From Thiohalobacter sp. (GTDB taxonomy: Bacteria > Pseudomonadota > Gammaproteobacteria > Thiohalobacterales > Thiohalobacteraceae): a DNA stretch of 54,109 bases. Where the stretch lies: contig NZ_JALTON010000032.1 in assembly GCF_027000115.1 (NCBI RefSeq), forward strand, positions 1 to 54,109, in the 5' to 3' direction. A program made the translations under genes and the position numbers. This document shows, in pieces, positions 15,338-23,485 of this stretch. Within the stretch, counting starts at the first letter, position 1. The number at the start of each line of letters is the position of its first letter. A model generated the notes under the pieces. The model saw only the letters and a list, made by a program, of their open reading frames with translations. It searched no databases and was not told where the DNA came from.

Positions 15338-15937
15338 ATGTTCACGACCAAGACAATGATGTCCGCCCTGCTGGTTGCCGGCCTGCTGTCAGCTTCCGTG
15401 TCCGCCCGGGCGGACGATGTGGAGGAATCCATAAAGGAAGCTCTGGAACTCTACAAGGAGGGGGCGTTCAGGGATGCCGTGGAGAGCCTCAATTACGCGG
15501 TGCAACTCATCCAGCAGAAGAAGGGCCAGACCCTTGAAGCCTTGTTGCCCGAGCCTCTGGCGGGTTGGCAGGCCGAGGATTCGTCCTCGCAGGCAGCCGG
15601 TGCCGCCGTGTTCGGTGGCGGCGTGACCGCGGAGCGCGAGTACCGCAAGGGCAATGCCAGCGTGACGGTGCGTATCGTCACCGACTCGCCGCTCATGCAG
15701 GGCATGATGGCGATGTTGACCAACCCCATGTTCGCCGCCTCCGGGGGTGGCAGGCTGGAGCGCATCAAGCGCCAGAGGGCCATCGTTCAGTACGAGGACG
15801 GCGACAGCTCCGGTGAAATCAATATCGTCGTGGACGGGAGGTTCCTGGTTACCATAGAGGGGCAGGGTGCGGCGCTGGAGGACCTCAAGGCCTATGCCGA
15901 GGCCATCGACTACAAGGCTCTGAGAGATATGCCCTGA
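15338..15937 (+). CDS. secreted protein of unknown function
   Basis: 199 residues with a signal peptide (TMMSALLVAGLLSASVSARA, cleavage about residue 25). A predicted helical pair follows (EESIKEALELYKEGAFRDAV), resembling one TPR-like repeat, then a beta-rich domain with a hydrophobic MQGMMAMLTNPMFAASGGG segment. RBS AGAGGAG precedes ATG 15338. I recognise no family. It is bracketed by two copies of the AGCCCGCATATTGCACC-type repeat and probably forms a unit by itself or with ilvA. Confidence 0.75.
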   Translation: MFTTKTMMSALLVAGLLSASVSARADDVEESIKEALELYKEGAFRDAVESLNYAVQLIQQKKGQTLEALLPEPLAGWQAEDSSSQAAGAAVFGGGVTAEREYRKGNASVTVRIVTDSPLMQGMMAMLTNPMFAASGGGRLERIKRQRAIVQYEDGDSSGEINIVVDGRFLVTIEGQGAALEDLKAYAEAIDYKALRDMP

Positions 15938-15991
15938 AGCCGCATTGTCTACACCAGGGGCTGCGGATGATGGCGGACTTGCAGCCGGGCT
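15938..15991. repeat. AGCCCGCATATTGCACC-family repeat, near-full variant copy
   Basis: It starts on the base after the secreted-protein stop and lies between two convergent genes. It keeps the CACCAGGGGCTGCGGATGAT core and ends GCAGCCGGGCT, so the ends (AGCC.../...GGCT) are inverted. Confidence 0.75.
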
Positions 15992-16009
15992 GCCCGAGAC
16001 GCCGCCGCG

Positions 16010-16468
16010 TTACTCCAGCGACAGGATGAACGACCACTGTTCCGGCGTGACCGGCATGATCGACAGGCGGTTGCCCTTGCGCACCAGCGGCATGTCCGCC
16101 AGCTCATCGTAGGTCTTCAGCTCGGACAGCGGGATGTTGCGCTTGAGCTTGCGCACATACTGCACGTCCACCATGTACCAGCGCGGGTTGTCCGGGTCGC
16201 TCTTGGGGTCGTAGTACTTTTCGCTCGGATCGAAGGCAGTGTGATCCGGGTAGCCTTCCCGCACCACTTTCATGATGCCGACGATGCCGGGCTCGTCACA
16301 GTTGGAGTGGTAGAAGAACACCAGGTCGCCCTTCTTCATCTGGTCGCGCATCATGTTGCGCGCCTGGTAGTTGCGCACGCCGTCCCAGTGGTCGCGCTTG
16401 CCGGGCGCCTGTTTCAGGTCATCGATGCCGAAGACATCGGGTTCGGATTTCATCAGCCAGTAGTTCAT
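16010..16468 (-). CDS. EVE-domain protein
   Basis: 152 residues made of a single EVE domain (PUA-like fold; the thymocyte nuclear protein 1 group): MNYWLMKSEPDVFGIDDL at the start, WDGVRNYQARNMMRDQMKKG in the middle and YMVDVQYV later. EVE domains bind modified bases in RNA or DNA; the bacterial role is not settled. It starts 21 bases before the end of fau, as a downstream member of a leftward zapB-like/zapA/6S/fau/EVE run. Confidence 0.92.
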   Translation of the reverse strand: MNYWLMKSEPDVFGIDDLKQAPGKRDHWDGVRNYQARNMMRDQMKKGDLVFFYHSNCDEPGIVGIMKVVREGYPDHTAFDPSEKYYDPKSDPDNPRWYMVDVQYVRKLKRNIPLSELKTYDELADMPLVRKGNRLSIMPVTPEQWSFILSLE

Positions 16469-16492
16469 GATGTCAGGTCCATCGGTGGTTGA

Positions 16493-17089
16493 TCAGTCGT
16501 TGCGTACATCGAGGATGCCTTCCTCGGTGGCGATTGCGGCGAGCGGCACATCCCAGGGCTGCGCCGGCAGGGCGGGCTGGCGCTGGAAGCCGTAGGCGAG
16601 CCCGATCAGGCGCGGGCGCAGGAAGTGCCGGTGCCGCAGCAGGTGGGCGAAGGTGCGGTCGTAGTAGCCGCCGCCCATGCCCAGCCGGTGGCCCCGGGCA
16701 TCGAAGGCCACCAGCGGTGTCAGCACCAGGTCCAGGCGCTGCGGTGGTATTCGGGTGCGGGCGGCGCGGGCGGGTTCGGGGATGCCGAAGCGGTTGGGGA
16801 CCAGCGGCTCGTCCTCCCGCCAGGGCGCGAACCAGAGCCGGTTGGCGCCGGCCGGCAGCAGGACCGGCAGATACAGTGCCTTGCCCATGGCCCGCGCGCG
16901 CAGGATCAGCGGTCCGGGGTCCATTTCGCCGTCGGCGGCGAGATAGACCGCGACATGGCGGGCATTGCGAAAACGCCGGTCGTGGGCGACATGGCGGGCC
17001 ATGCGCTCGGCCAGGGCGCGGCGCTCATGCGCCGGCAGGGTCCGGCGCCGGGCGCGCAGTTCGCGGCGCAGTCGGGCGCGGTCGGTCAT
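16493..17089 (-). CDS. fau: 5-formyltetrahydrofolate cyclo-ligase
   Basis: Converts 5-formyl-THF to 5,10-methenyl-THF using ATP. 198 residues from ATG 17089; an in-frame start at 17149 lies in 6S RNA sequence and is rejected. Motifs: basic N-terminus RRELRARRRTLP, LDLVLTPLVAFDARGHRLG and GGGYYDRTFAHL (substrate/ATP site). The zapA-ssrS-fau order is conserved in gammaproteobacteria, so transcription probably continues from the 6S RNA into this gene. Confidence 0.93.
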   Translation of the reverse strand: MTDRARLRRELRARRRTLPAHERRALAERMARHVAHDRRFRNARHVAVYLAADGEMDPGPLILRARAMGKALYLPVLLPAGANRLWFAPWREDEPLVPNRFGIPEPARAARTRIPPQRLDLVLTPLVAFDARGHRLGMGGGYYDRTFAHLLRHRHFLRPRLIGLAYGFQRQPALPAQPWDVPLAAIATEEGILDVRND

Positions 17090-17137
17090 GGGGCAGTCAC
17101 GGGCAGGGTCGCATCGATGGTGGCGTCGGAAACAGGT

Positions 17138-17322
17138 GGCACCCTCCACCCTGCCGTTGCGGCGATCGACCTTGAACCGTGGGTTCAGGTGGGAGTGGCC
17201 CCGCCGCCGTCAGGCTTACCGTTCGCGCGGTCATGCACACGGGCGACGCGGGATGACCCCCAAGGTCGACGATTGTCGGCTCAAGGATTACAGGGCCGCT
17301 GACCTGCAGGCCAGAAGGTGCC
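17138..17322 (-). ncRNA. ssrS: 6S RNA
   Basis: 185 bases between zapA and fau, the canonical site and size (E. coli 184). The ends pair: GGCACC (17322-17317) with GGTGCC at the 3' end. Conserved pieces in order: CCTTGAGCCGACAAT, GTGTGCATGACC, GGTAAGCCTGACGGC, and the hairpin CCACCTGAACCCACGGTTCA (then AGG), corresponding to CACCUUGAACCAAGGGUUCAAGG of E. coli. A -10 hexamer TATACT (minus strand, 17330-17335) sits 7 bases before the start; the -35 is weak and overlaps the zapA end. 6S RNA binds sigma-70 holoenzyme as an open-promoter mimic. Ends are inferred from base pairing. Confidence 0.88.
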
Positions 17323-17356
17323 TGTGGACAGTATACCGGAAGCGGGGGGACAGGGT

Positions 17357-17671
17357 TCAGAATTCGAGCTGGTTGCCCTTGTTCAGGGCCATCTCGATCT
17401 TTTCCTGGATGCTGCGGATGCGGGCGCTGATGGTCTGCTGGTAGTCGTTCTTGCGGTTCTGGTGCTGGAGCAGTTCGTGGGCCATGTTGAGGGCGGCGAT
17501 GACGCAGATGCGGTCCATGCCCACGGCCTTGCTGCTGTCGCGGATCTCGCGCATGCGGCTGTTGAGCAGTTCCGCGGAAGCCAGCAGGGCGTCACGCTCG
17601 TCGTCCTCGCAGGCGACCTGGTATTCCTTTTCGAGGATGCGGATGGTGACCCCGCGCGGCTTGCTGCTCAT
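17357..17671 (-). CDS. zapA: cell division protein ZapA
   Basis: 104 residues. ZapA binds and bundles FtsZ at midcell. N-terminal globular part VTIRILEKEYQVACEDDERD, then LNSRMREIRDSSKAVGMDRI and VIAALNMAHELL, then a C-terminal coiled coil (about 68-100). ATG overlaps the stop of the upstream coiled-coil gene by 4 bases (ATGA), giving translational coupling. The 6S RNA follows directly. Confidence 0.94.
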   Translation of the reverse strand: MSSKPRGVTIRILEKEYQVACEDDERDALLASAELLNSRMREIRDSSKAVGMDRICVIAALNMAHELLQHQNRKNDYQQTISARIRSIQEKIEMALNKGNQLEF

Positions 17672-17901
17672 GCGCTCTGCTCCATGGCCTTGAGGCGGTT
17701 GATCATGGCCTCCACCCGGGAGCGGGCCAGCTCGTTGCGTTCGATGAGCTGGGCGCGTTCGGAGGTGAGCATCTGTTGTTGGGCGCGCAGGGAACGGTTC
17801 TCTTCCTTGAGGCGCTCGACGGTGCGAATGAGTTCGTCGATACGCACCTCCAGGCGCTTAAGTTCCTGTTCTGCCATCTGTTGTGCGGTGTCCTTGGCCA
17901 T
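17668..17901 (-). CDS. ZapB-like coiled-coil protein (TIGR02449 type)
   Basis: 77 residues predicted to be nearly all coiled coil, with heptads from about 12 to 75 (LKRLEVRIDELIRTVERLKE, ENRSLRAQQQMLTSERAQLI). Members beside zapA are commonly annotated TIGR02449 and resemble ZapB, the ZapA partner. The ATGA overlap with zapA supports a shared divisome role. Function is inferred from context. Divergent from ygfB, with a 99-base gap for both promoters. Confidence 0.85.
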   Translation of the reverse strand: MAKDTAQQMAEQELKRLEVRIDELIRTVERLKEENRSLRAQQQMLTSERAQLIERNELARSRVEAMINRLKAMEQSA

Positions 17902-18000
17902 GCGCACCACTATAGATCGCACCCTGCGGCCGGTCAATCCGCGGTCTGTGCGATAATGCGCCCGCCCTCCCGGGCGTTTTCCTGCTGTTCGAGGTCCGCC

Positions 18001-18567
18001 ATGTCGGAAACCACCCAGCCCAGCTACGAAGATCTCGAGGCCACGCTCGGCCGCGCCGGCGCCGACCTCGATGCCGCCGAAACCCAGGCGCTGATGTGCG
18101 GCCTGTTCTGCGCCTCCGGTCGAATCGAACCGGCGCAGTGGCAGCCGGAGGTGTTCGGCGACGACTTCGACAGCCGCAATGTCGCGGTGCAGCAGGCCGA
18201 CAAGACCCTGCGCCGGCTGGCCGAGGGCATTCGCAATGCCCTGTTCGACGGCGAACTCAACTTCCGTCTGCTCCTGCCCGCCGACGAGGCCCCGCTGGGC
18301 GACCGGGCCGAGGCACTGGGTGCCTGGTGCGAGGCCTTCCTCGCCGGACTCGGGCTGGGTGGCGTGTCCGAGGACAGGGTCCAGGCCGAGGAAGTCCGCG
18401 ACCTGTTGCGTGATCTCGGCGAGATCGCGCGCGCCGGGCTGGAAGGGGAGAGCGGTGACGAGGCCGACGAACAGGCCTATGCCGAGATCGCCGAGTATGT
18501 TCGTGTCGGCGTCTTCTTCCTCTGCGAGACGCTGCAGCCGCTGACCGCGCCCCGGCATTTGCAGTAG
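18001..18567 (+). CDS. YgfB/YecA (UPF0149) family protein
   Basis: 188 residues, all helical, with the UPF0149 pattern: SYEDLEATLGRAGADLDAAE, TQALMCGLFCASG, ALGAWCEAFLAGLGLGG and a C-terminal YAEIAEYVRVGVFFLCETLQ. It lacks the SEC-C metal-binding tail of YecA and is thus the YgfB form, reported in Pseudomonas as a modulator of antibiotic-tolerance gene expression. It heads the ygfB-pepP-ubiH-ubiI order. Confidence 0.9.
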   Translation: MSETTQPSYEDLEATLGRAGADLDAAETQALMCGLFCASGRIEPAQWQPEVFGDDFDSRNVAVQQADKTLRRLAEGIRNALFDGELNFRLLLPADEAPLGDRAEALGAWCEAFLAGLGLGGVSEDRVQAEEVRDLLRDLGEIARAGLEGESGDEADEQAYAEIAEYVRVGVFFLCETLQPLTAPRHLQ

Positions 18568-18620
18568 CCGGGGCCGCGCGGCATCATCTCCCGCATCCTT
18601 CGGTTCAGGCCAGTCTCTCG

Positions 18621-19931
18621 ATGAATATCAAGGAATTCGCGCGCCGCCGGCGTCAGCTGATGCGGATGATGGGCAAGGATGCGATCGCCATCCTGCCCAC
18701 CGCCCCCGAGCACATCCGCAACCGCGACGTGGAATATCCCTTCCGCCCGGACAGCGACTTCTATTACCTCACCGGCTTTCCCGAGCCGCAGGCCGTGCTG
18801 GTCCTCATGCCCGGGCGCAGGGAGGGCGAGTGCGTGCTCTTTTGCCGCGACCGCGACCCGGAGCGCGAGACCTGGACCGGCCGCCGGGCCGGCCCCGAGG
18901 GCGCCATCGAGCGCTACGGCGCCGACGACGCCTTTCCCGTCACCGACATCGACGACATCCTGCCCGGCATGCTCGAGGGGCGTGACCGGGTGTTCTATAC
19001 CATGGGCGTGCAGCCCGAGTTCGACCAGAAGCTGATCGGCTGGATCAATCGCCTGCGCGGCGGTGCCCGCGCCGGCCAGCGCACGCCGGACGAGTTCATC
19101 GCGCTGGAACACCTGGTGCACGACATGCGGCTGTACAAGAGCGCGGCCGAGCTGCGGGTCATGCGCAAGGCCGCGCGCATCAGCGCCGCTGCCCACTGCC
19201 GGGCCATGCAGGTCTGTCGTCCCGGCATGATGGAACACGAGATCGAGGCCGAGTTCGCCTGGGCCTTTCGCCGCGCCGGCTGCGAGCATGCCTATCCGCC
19301 CATCGTCGGCGGCGGCGAGAACGCCTGCATCCTGCACTACACCGAGAACAGCGCCGAACTGCGCGACGGCGACCTGCTGCTGATCGATGCCGGTGCCGAA
19401 CTGGACTGTTATGCCTCGGACATCACCCGCACCTTTCCGGTCAACGGCCGTTTCAGCAAGCCCCAGCGGGCATTGTACGAACTGGTGCTGGCGGCGCAGA
19501 AGGCCGCCATCGCCAAGGTTCGTCCCGGCAACCACTGGAACGATCCCCACAAGGCGGCAGTGCGCGTGCTCACCCGCGGCCTGGTGAAGCTGGGCCTGCT
19601 CAAGGGCGATCCGGCCACGCTCATCCGCAAGGAAGCCTACCGGCGCTTCTACATGCACCGCACCGGGCACTGGCTGGGCATGGACGTGCACGATGTCGGC
19701 GACTACAAGGTCGGCGACCAGTGGCGGGTGCTGGAGCCGGGCATGGTGCTCACCGTCGAGCCCGGCCTCTACATCCCGCCCGGCAGCAAGGGCGTGGCGA
19801 AGAAGTGGTGGGGTATCGGCATCCGCATCGAGGACGACGTGGCGGTGACCCGCGACGGCTGCGAGGTGTTGAGCGACGGCGTGCCCAAGGACCCGGACGC
19901 CATCGAGGCGCTGATGGCGGGCGAGGCATGA
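18621..19931 (+). CDS. pepP: Xaa-Pro aminopeptidase (aminopeptidase P)
   Basis: Removes N-terminal residues preceding proline. 436 residues (E. coli 441). The N-terminal creatinase-like domain (RRRQLMRMMGKDAIAILPTA) precedes the pita-bread M24 domain. Metal ligands by homology: Asp256 and Asp267 in DAGAELDCYASDITRTF, His in TGHWLGMDVHDVG, Glu in LTVEPGLYIP and Glu in IGIRIEDDVAV. It overlaps ubiH by ATGA. Confidence 0.96.
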   Translation: MNIKEFARRRRQLMRMMGKDAIAILPTAPEHIRNRDVEYPFRPDSDFYYLTGFPEPQAVLVLMPGRREGECVLFCRDRDPERETWTGRRAGPEGAIERYGADDAFPVTDIDDILPGMLEGRDRVFYTMGVQPEFDQKLIGWINRLRGGARAGQRTPDEFIALEHLVHDMRLYKSAAELRVMRKAARISAAAHCRAMQVCRPGMMEHEIEAEFAWAFRRAGCEHAYPPIVGGGENACILHYTENSAELRDGDLLLIDAGAELDCYASDITRTFPVNGRFSKPQRALYELVLAAQKAAIAKVRPGNHWNDPHKAAVRVLTRGLVKLGLLKGDPATLIRKEAYRRFYMHRTGHWLGMDVHDVGDYKVGDQWRVLEPGMVLTVEPGLYIPPGSKGVAKKWWGIGIRIEDDVAVTRDGCEVLSDGVPKDPDAIEALMAGEA

Positions 19932-21163
19932 GCGAGCGTTTCGACCTGGTGGTGGTCGGCGGCGGGCTGGTGGGTGCCAGCCTGGTGTGCGCGCTGGCCG
20001 GCCAGGGGCTGCGCATGGCGCTGGTCGAGGCGCAGCCGCTGAAGGTTGCGGACCTGCCCGGCTATGACGACCGGGGCATCGCGCTGGCCGCCGGCTCGCA
20101 GCGCATCTTCGCGGGCATGGGCCTGTGGCCGGCGCTGGCCGATGCCGCCACCCCCATCCGCCGCATCCATGTTTCCGACCGGGGTCGCTTCGGCTTCGTG
20201 CGCCTGGACGCCGCCGACGAGGGCGTGCCGGCGCTGGGCCAGGTGGCGCTGGCGCGCGACCTGGGTGCGGTGCTGCTGGAACGCCTCGCGGATCTGGATG
20301 AGGTCACCCTGTTTGCCCCGGCCCGGGTGGCGGACTTCGGCGTCGACGGCGAGGGCGCGCGGCTGACCCTGGACACCGGCGGCGGCACGCAGACGATCGA
20401 GGCGCGGCTGGTGGTGGCCGCCGACGGTACCCGCTCGGCACTGCGCGACCAGCTCGGTATCGCCACCACCGAATGGGACTATGGCCAGAGTGCCGTGATC
20501 GCCAACGTCACGCCGCAGCTGCCGCACGAAGGCGTCGCCTACGAACGCTTCACCGACACCGGCCCGGTGGCCCTGCTGCCGATGAGCCAGGGGCGCTGCG
20601 CGCTGGTGTGGACGGTGCCGGCCGACCGGGTGGAGGCGGTGATGGCGCTGGACGATGCGGCCTTTCTGGATGGCCTGCAGGCGCGCTTCGGCCAGCGGCT
20701 GGGGCGGCTGGAGCGGGTCGGCCGGCGCAGCGCCTATCCCCTGCGGCTGGTGCGCGCGAAGGCGGCACTGGGGCCGCGGCTGGCGCTGATCGGCAATGCC
20801 GCGCACACCCTGCATCCCATTGCCGGCCAGGGTTTCAACCTCGGGCTGCGCGACGTCGCGGCCCTGGCCGAGGTGCTGGCCGAGGCGCGCCGCGCCGGCG
20901 AGGACCCCGGCGCGCCGGAGGTGCTGGCGCGCTATGCGCGCTGGCGCCAGGCCGACCAGCGCCGGGTGGTCGCCTTCACCGATGGCCTCAACCGCCTGTT
21001 CGCCAATCCGCTGCCGCCGGTGGCCTGCGCGCGTGATCTGGGCATGCTGGCGCTTGACCTGCTGCCGGTCGCCAAGCGGGGCTTCGGGCGGCTGGCCATG
21101 GGCCGCGCCGGCCGCCTGCCGCGCCTGGCCCGCGGCCTGCCGCTGGGCGAGGTGTGCGCGTGA
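19928..21163 (+). CDS. ubiH: 2-octaprenyl-6-methoxyphenol hydroxylase
   Basis: Flavin monooxygenase of ubiquinone biosynthesis (C1 hydroxylation). 411 residues. FAD motifs: VVVGGGLVGASL (dinucleotide fold, 8-20), the ADGTRSALRDQLG region and GNAAHTLHPIAGQGFNLGLR (second FAD signature). ATG 19928 overlaps the pepP stop by 4 bases, and the gene after it is coupled by a GTGA overlap. The assignment to UbiH rather than UbiI rests on position after pepP, as in E. coli. Confidence 0.93.
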   Translation: MSERFDLVVVGGGLVGASLVCALAGQGLRMALVEAQPLKVADLPGYDDRGIALAAGSQRIFAGMGLWPALADAATPIRRIHVSDRGRFGFVRLDAADEGVPALGQVALARDLGAVLLERLADLDEVTLFAPARVADFGVDGEGARLTLDTGGGTQTIEARLVVAADGTRSALRDQLGIATTEWDYGQSAVIANVTPQLPHEGVAYERFTDTGPVALLPMSQGRCALVWTVPADRVEAVMALDDAAFLDGLQARFGQRLGRLERVGRRSAYPLRLVRAKAALGPRLALIGNAAHTLHPIAGQGFNLGLRDVAALAEVLAEARRAGEDPGAPEVLARYARWRQADQRRVVAFTDGLNRLFANPLPPVACARDLGMLALDLLPVAKRGFGRLAMGRAGRLPRLARGLPLGEVCA

Positions 21164-22413
21164 GTGCGCTCTCGCGCAGCGAGGTGCTGGTCGCCGGCGG
21201 CGGCTGTGTCGGCGGCACCCTGGCCTGTGCCCTGGCGCAGGCGGGGGTGGCCACCACCCTGATCGAGGCGCAGCCGCCGCGTGGCCCCTGGGCCGCGGAC
21301 AGCGTCGACCTGCGGGTGTACGCCATCAGCCGCGCCTCCCAGGCCATCTTCGAACACCTCGGGATCTGGGACGAGATCCTCGACGCGGGCGCCTGCCCCT
21401 ACGAGCGCATGCAGGTGTGGGATGCCGGCGGTGGCGGCGAGATCCGCTTCGATGCCGCCGACATCGGCGAGCCGGTGCTGGGGCACATCATCGAGGAACG
21501 GGTGATCGTGCGGGCGCTGGAGGGGCTGGCGCAGCGCAGCGAGGCGTTGACAGTCGAGCGGCCCGCCCGGGTCACGGATCTGGCCCGCGAGCCGGATGCC
21601 GTCCGCGTGCGGCTCGACGACGGCCGCTGGCGGGAGGCGACCCTGCTGGTCGGCGCCGACGGCCGCGCGTCGCGGGTACGCCAGCTCGCCGGCATCGGCG
21701 TCGACGCCCACGACTACCGCCAGCAGGCCATCGTCTGCGTGGTGGAGACCGAGCGCCCGCACCAGGCCACGGCCTGGCAGCGCTTCCTGCCCACCGGGCC
21801 GCTGGCCTTCCTGCCGCTGCGGCGGGGCCGTTGTTCCATCGTCTGGTCGACCACGCCCGAGGACGCCGAGGTGCTGCTGGCGCTCGACGAGGCGAGCTTC
21901 GCCGAACGGCTGGGGGCGGCCTTCGAGCATCGGCTGGGTGCCATCACCGCGGTCGGCGAACGGGTCGCCTTCCCGCTGGCCCGCCAGCATGCCGAGCACT
22001 ATGTCGCCGAGCGGATCGCGCTGGTCGGCGACGCCGCCCATGTCATTCATCCGCTGGCCGGCCAGGGCGTCAATCTCGGCCTGCTGGACGCGGCCGCACT
22101 GGCCGAGATCGTGGCCGACACCCGCCGCCGGCGCCGCGATCCGGGGCGCCTGCACGGCCTGCGTCGCTACGAGCGCTGGCGGCGGGGCGACAACCTCGCC
22201 ATGATGTGGGCCATGGACGGCTTCAAGCGCCTGTTCGGCAGCCGCAACCCCCTGCTCGCGGGCGCGCGCAACCTGGGCCTGGGCCTGGTCGATCGCGCCG
22301 GCCCGCTGAAGACCCCGCTCATGCGCCAGGCCATGGGGCTCGCCGGTGACCTGCCGCGGATGGCGGATGCGCGATACCACAGAGGCAAGATGCAAGAGGC
22401 AGGATACAAGTGA
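21160..22413 (+). CDS. ubiI: UbiI/VisC-type FAD-dependent ubiquinone hydroxylase
   Basis: 417 residues of the UbiH/UbiF/VisC/COQ6 group: LVAGGGCVGGTLACALAQAG near the N-terminus, LVGADGRASRVRQLAGI, and GDAAHVIHPLAGQGVNLGLL. By order this is visC/ubiI, the C5 hydroxylase. GTG 21160 overlaps the ubiH TGA (GTGA); GTG 21154 is also in frame. The last residues, about KMQEAGYK, are encoded by the heptamer array at 22381-22410, so the natural C-terminus was probably replaced when the repeat arrived. Confidence 0.9.
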   Translation: MSALSRSEVLVAGGGCVGGTLACALAQAGVATTLIEAQPPRGPWAADSVDLRVYAISRASQAIFEHLGIWDEILDAGACPYERMQVWDAGGGGEIRFDAADIGEPVLGHIIEERVIVRALEGLAQRSEALTVERPARVTDLAREPDAVRVRLDDGRWREATLLVGADGRASRVRQLAGIGVDAHDYRQQAIVCVVETERPHQATAWQRFLPTGPLAFLPLRRGRCSIVWSTTPEDAEVLLALDEASFAERLGAAFEHRLGAITAVGERVAFPLARQHAEHYVAERIALVGDAAHVIHPLAGQGVNLGLLDAAALAEIVADTRRRRRDPGRLHGLRRYERWRRGDNLAMMWAMDGFKRLFGSRNPLLAGARNLGLGLVDRAGPLKTPLMRQAMGLAGDLPRMADARYHRGKMQEAGYK

Positions 22414-22458
22414 GTTCGCGACCACCCGCTTGTATCTTGCCCCTTGGATCTTGTATCC
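22381..22458. repeat. heptamer arrays, close inverted pair (locus C)
   Basis: The left arm 22381-22410 read on the minus strand is CTTGT-ATCCTGC-CTCTTGC-ATCTTGC-CTCT; the right arm 22429-22458 is CTTGT-ATCTTGC-CCCTTGG-ATCTTGT-ATCC. Only 18 bases separate them, against about 300 at locus B, so this looks like an empty or deleted form of the same unit. It straddles the ubiI stop codon and could form a hairpin there. Confidence 0.8.
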
Positions 22459-22513
22459 CGCACTGAGTCCTGCCTGCTCGCGAAATGACAGCTCCCGACA
22501 AAAGAACCCCTCC

Positions 22514-23128
22514 ATGAACGTATTCGAAGCCATAGAAAAACGCCGTGCCGTCAAGCTGTTCGACCCGGAGGCCAAGATCCGTCCCGAGGACGAGCGGCGC
22601 ATGCTGGATGCCGCGCGGCTGGCACCCACGGCCTTCAACATGCAGAACTGGCGCTTCGTCAAGGTGCGCGATCCCGAGATCCGGGCCGGCATCCGCGCTG
22701 CGGCCTGGGATCAGGCCCAGATGACCGAGGCCAGCCTGCTGGTGGTGATCTGCGCCGACCTCAAGGCCTGGAAGCGCCAGCCGGAGCGTTACTGGGCGCA
22801 TGCGCCGGCGGCGTTCCGCGAGCTGATCGTGCGTTCCATGCAGGACTTCTACCGCGGTCGCCCGGACATGGAGCGCGACGAGGCCATGCGCTCCTGCGGG
22901 CTGGCGGCCATGAACCTGATGCTGGCGGCACAGGCGCTGGGCTATGACACCTGCCCCATGGACGGCTTCGACTTCGAGCGGGTGGGCGAGCTGATCGCCC
23001 TGCCGGAGGACCATGTGATCGGCCTGATCGTGGCCATCGGCCGCCAGCGCGAGCCGGTCTGGCCCCGCGGCGGCCGGCTGTCCGCGGACGAGGTGGTGTT
23101 CGAGGACCGCTTTCCCGCGGACGACTGA
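22514..23128 (+). CDS. nitroreductase-family flavoprotein
   Basis: 204 residues with the FMN-dependent nitroreductase fold: EAIEKRRAVKLFDPEAKI (the RRSVR-like FMN phosphate site), LAPTAFNMQNWRFVKVRD (PSaaNxQPW-like) and a C-terminal VIGLIVAIGRQ segment. It probably reduces quinones or nitro/enone compounds with NAD(P)H. It is an insertion in the usual ubiI-gcvT order and sits between the heptamer pair and the glycine riboswitch. Confidence 0.9.
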   Translation: MNVFEAIEKRRAVKLFDPEAKIRPEDERRMLDAARLAPTAFNMQNWRFVKVRDPEIRAGIRAAAWDQAQMTEASLLVVICADLKAWKRQPERYWAHAPAAFRELIVRSMQDFYRGRPDMERDEAMRSCGLAAMNLMLAAQALGYDTCPMDGFDFERVGELIALPEDHVIGLIVAIGRQREPVWPRGGRLSADEVVFEDRFPADD

Positions 23129-23188
23129 ACGGGCTTGGCTTGCCCGGGGGCAGCGGTTATAGTCGCTCCCTCGACGCACATCCCGCTG

Positions 23189-23389
23189 CGGGAGAGGGTC
23201 CCCGGCCCAGGCCGGAGGAACGCCGAAGGCGCAACTCGCCCGGAAACGCTCAGGCACAAGGACCGCCGCGGGCACGTCGACTCTGGAGAGCGGTCGCGGG
23301 TGCGACCCACCGAAGGGGCCAGGCCCGGTCAGGGCCGAAACTCTCAGGTTGAAGCCGCGCAGGTGGGGCGGCTTTTCGGACAGAGGGGC
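23189..23389 (+). promoter_or_regulatory. tandem glycine riboswitch upstream of gcvT
   Basis: Two consecutive glycine aptamers are visible. Aptamer 1 (about 23189-23265) has CGGGAGAG, CGCCGAAGGCGCAACTC, then GGAAACGCTCAGGCACAAGG and ACCG. Aptamer 2 (about 23281-23389) has CTCTGGAGAG, CCACCGAAGGGG, CCGAAACTCTCAGG and GGACAGAGGGG. This matches the tandem (cooperative) form, joined by a short linker; the sequence just before (23170-23188) may give the leader kink-turn. It precedes gcvT by about 97 bases and should switch the glycine cleavage operon on when glycine is abundant. I did not resolve the expression platform. Confidence 0.93.
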
Positions 23390-23485
23390 GACGGTGGTCC
23401 GATGTCGCGGCAGAGGCCGTGGCGGACCGGTATCCCGTCGTCGTCATCGGTTCGACGCGGCAGGCAGCGAACTCCGGAGACCCGC

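Noticed and set aside
13657-15432. Long minus-strand frame opposite ilvA
   Set aside because: Antisense shadow of a gene with clear PLP and ACT domains; composition typical of reverse-frame reading.
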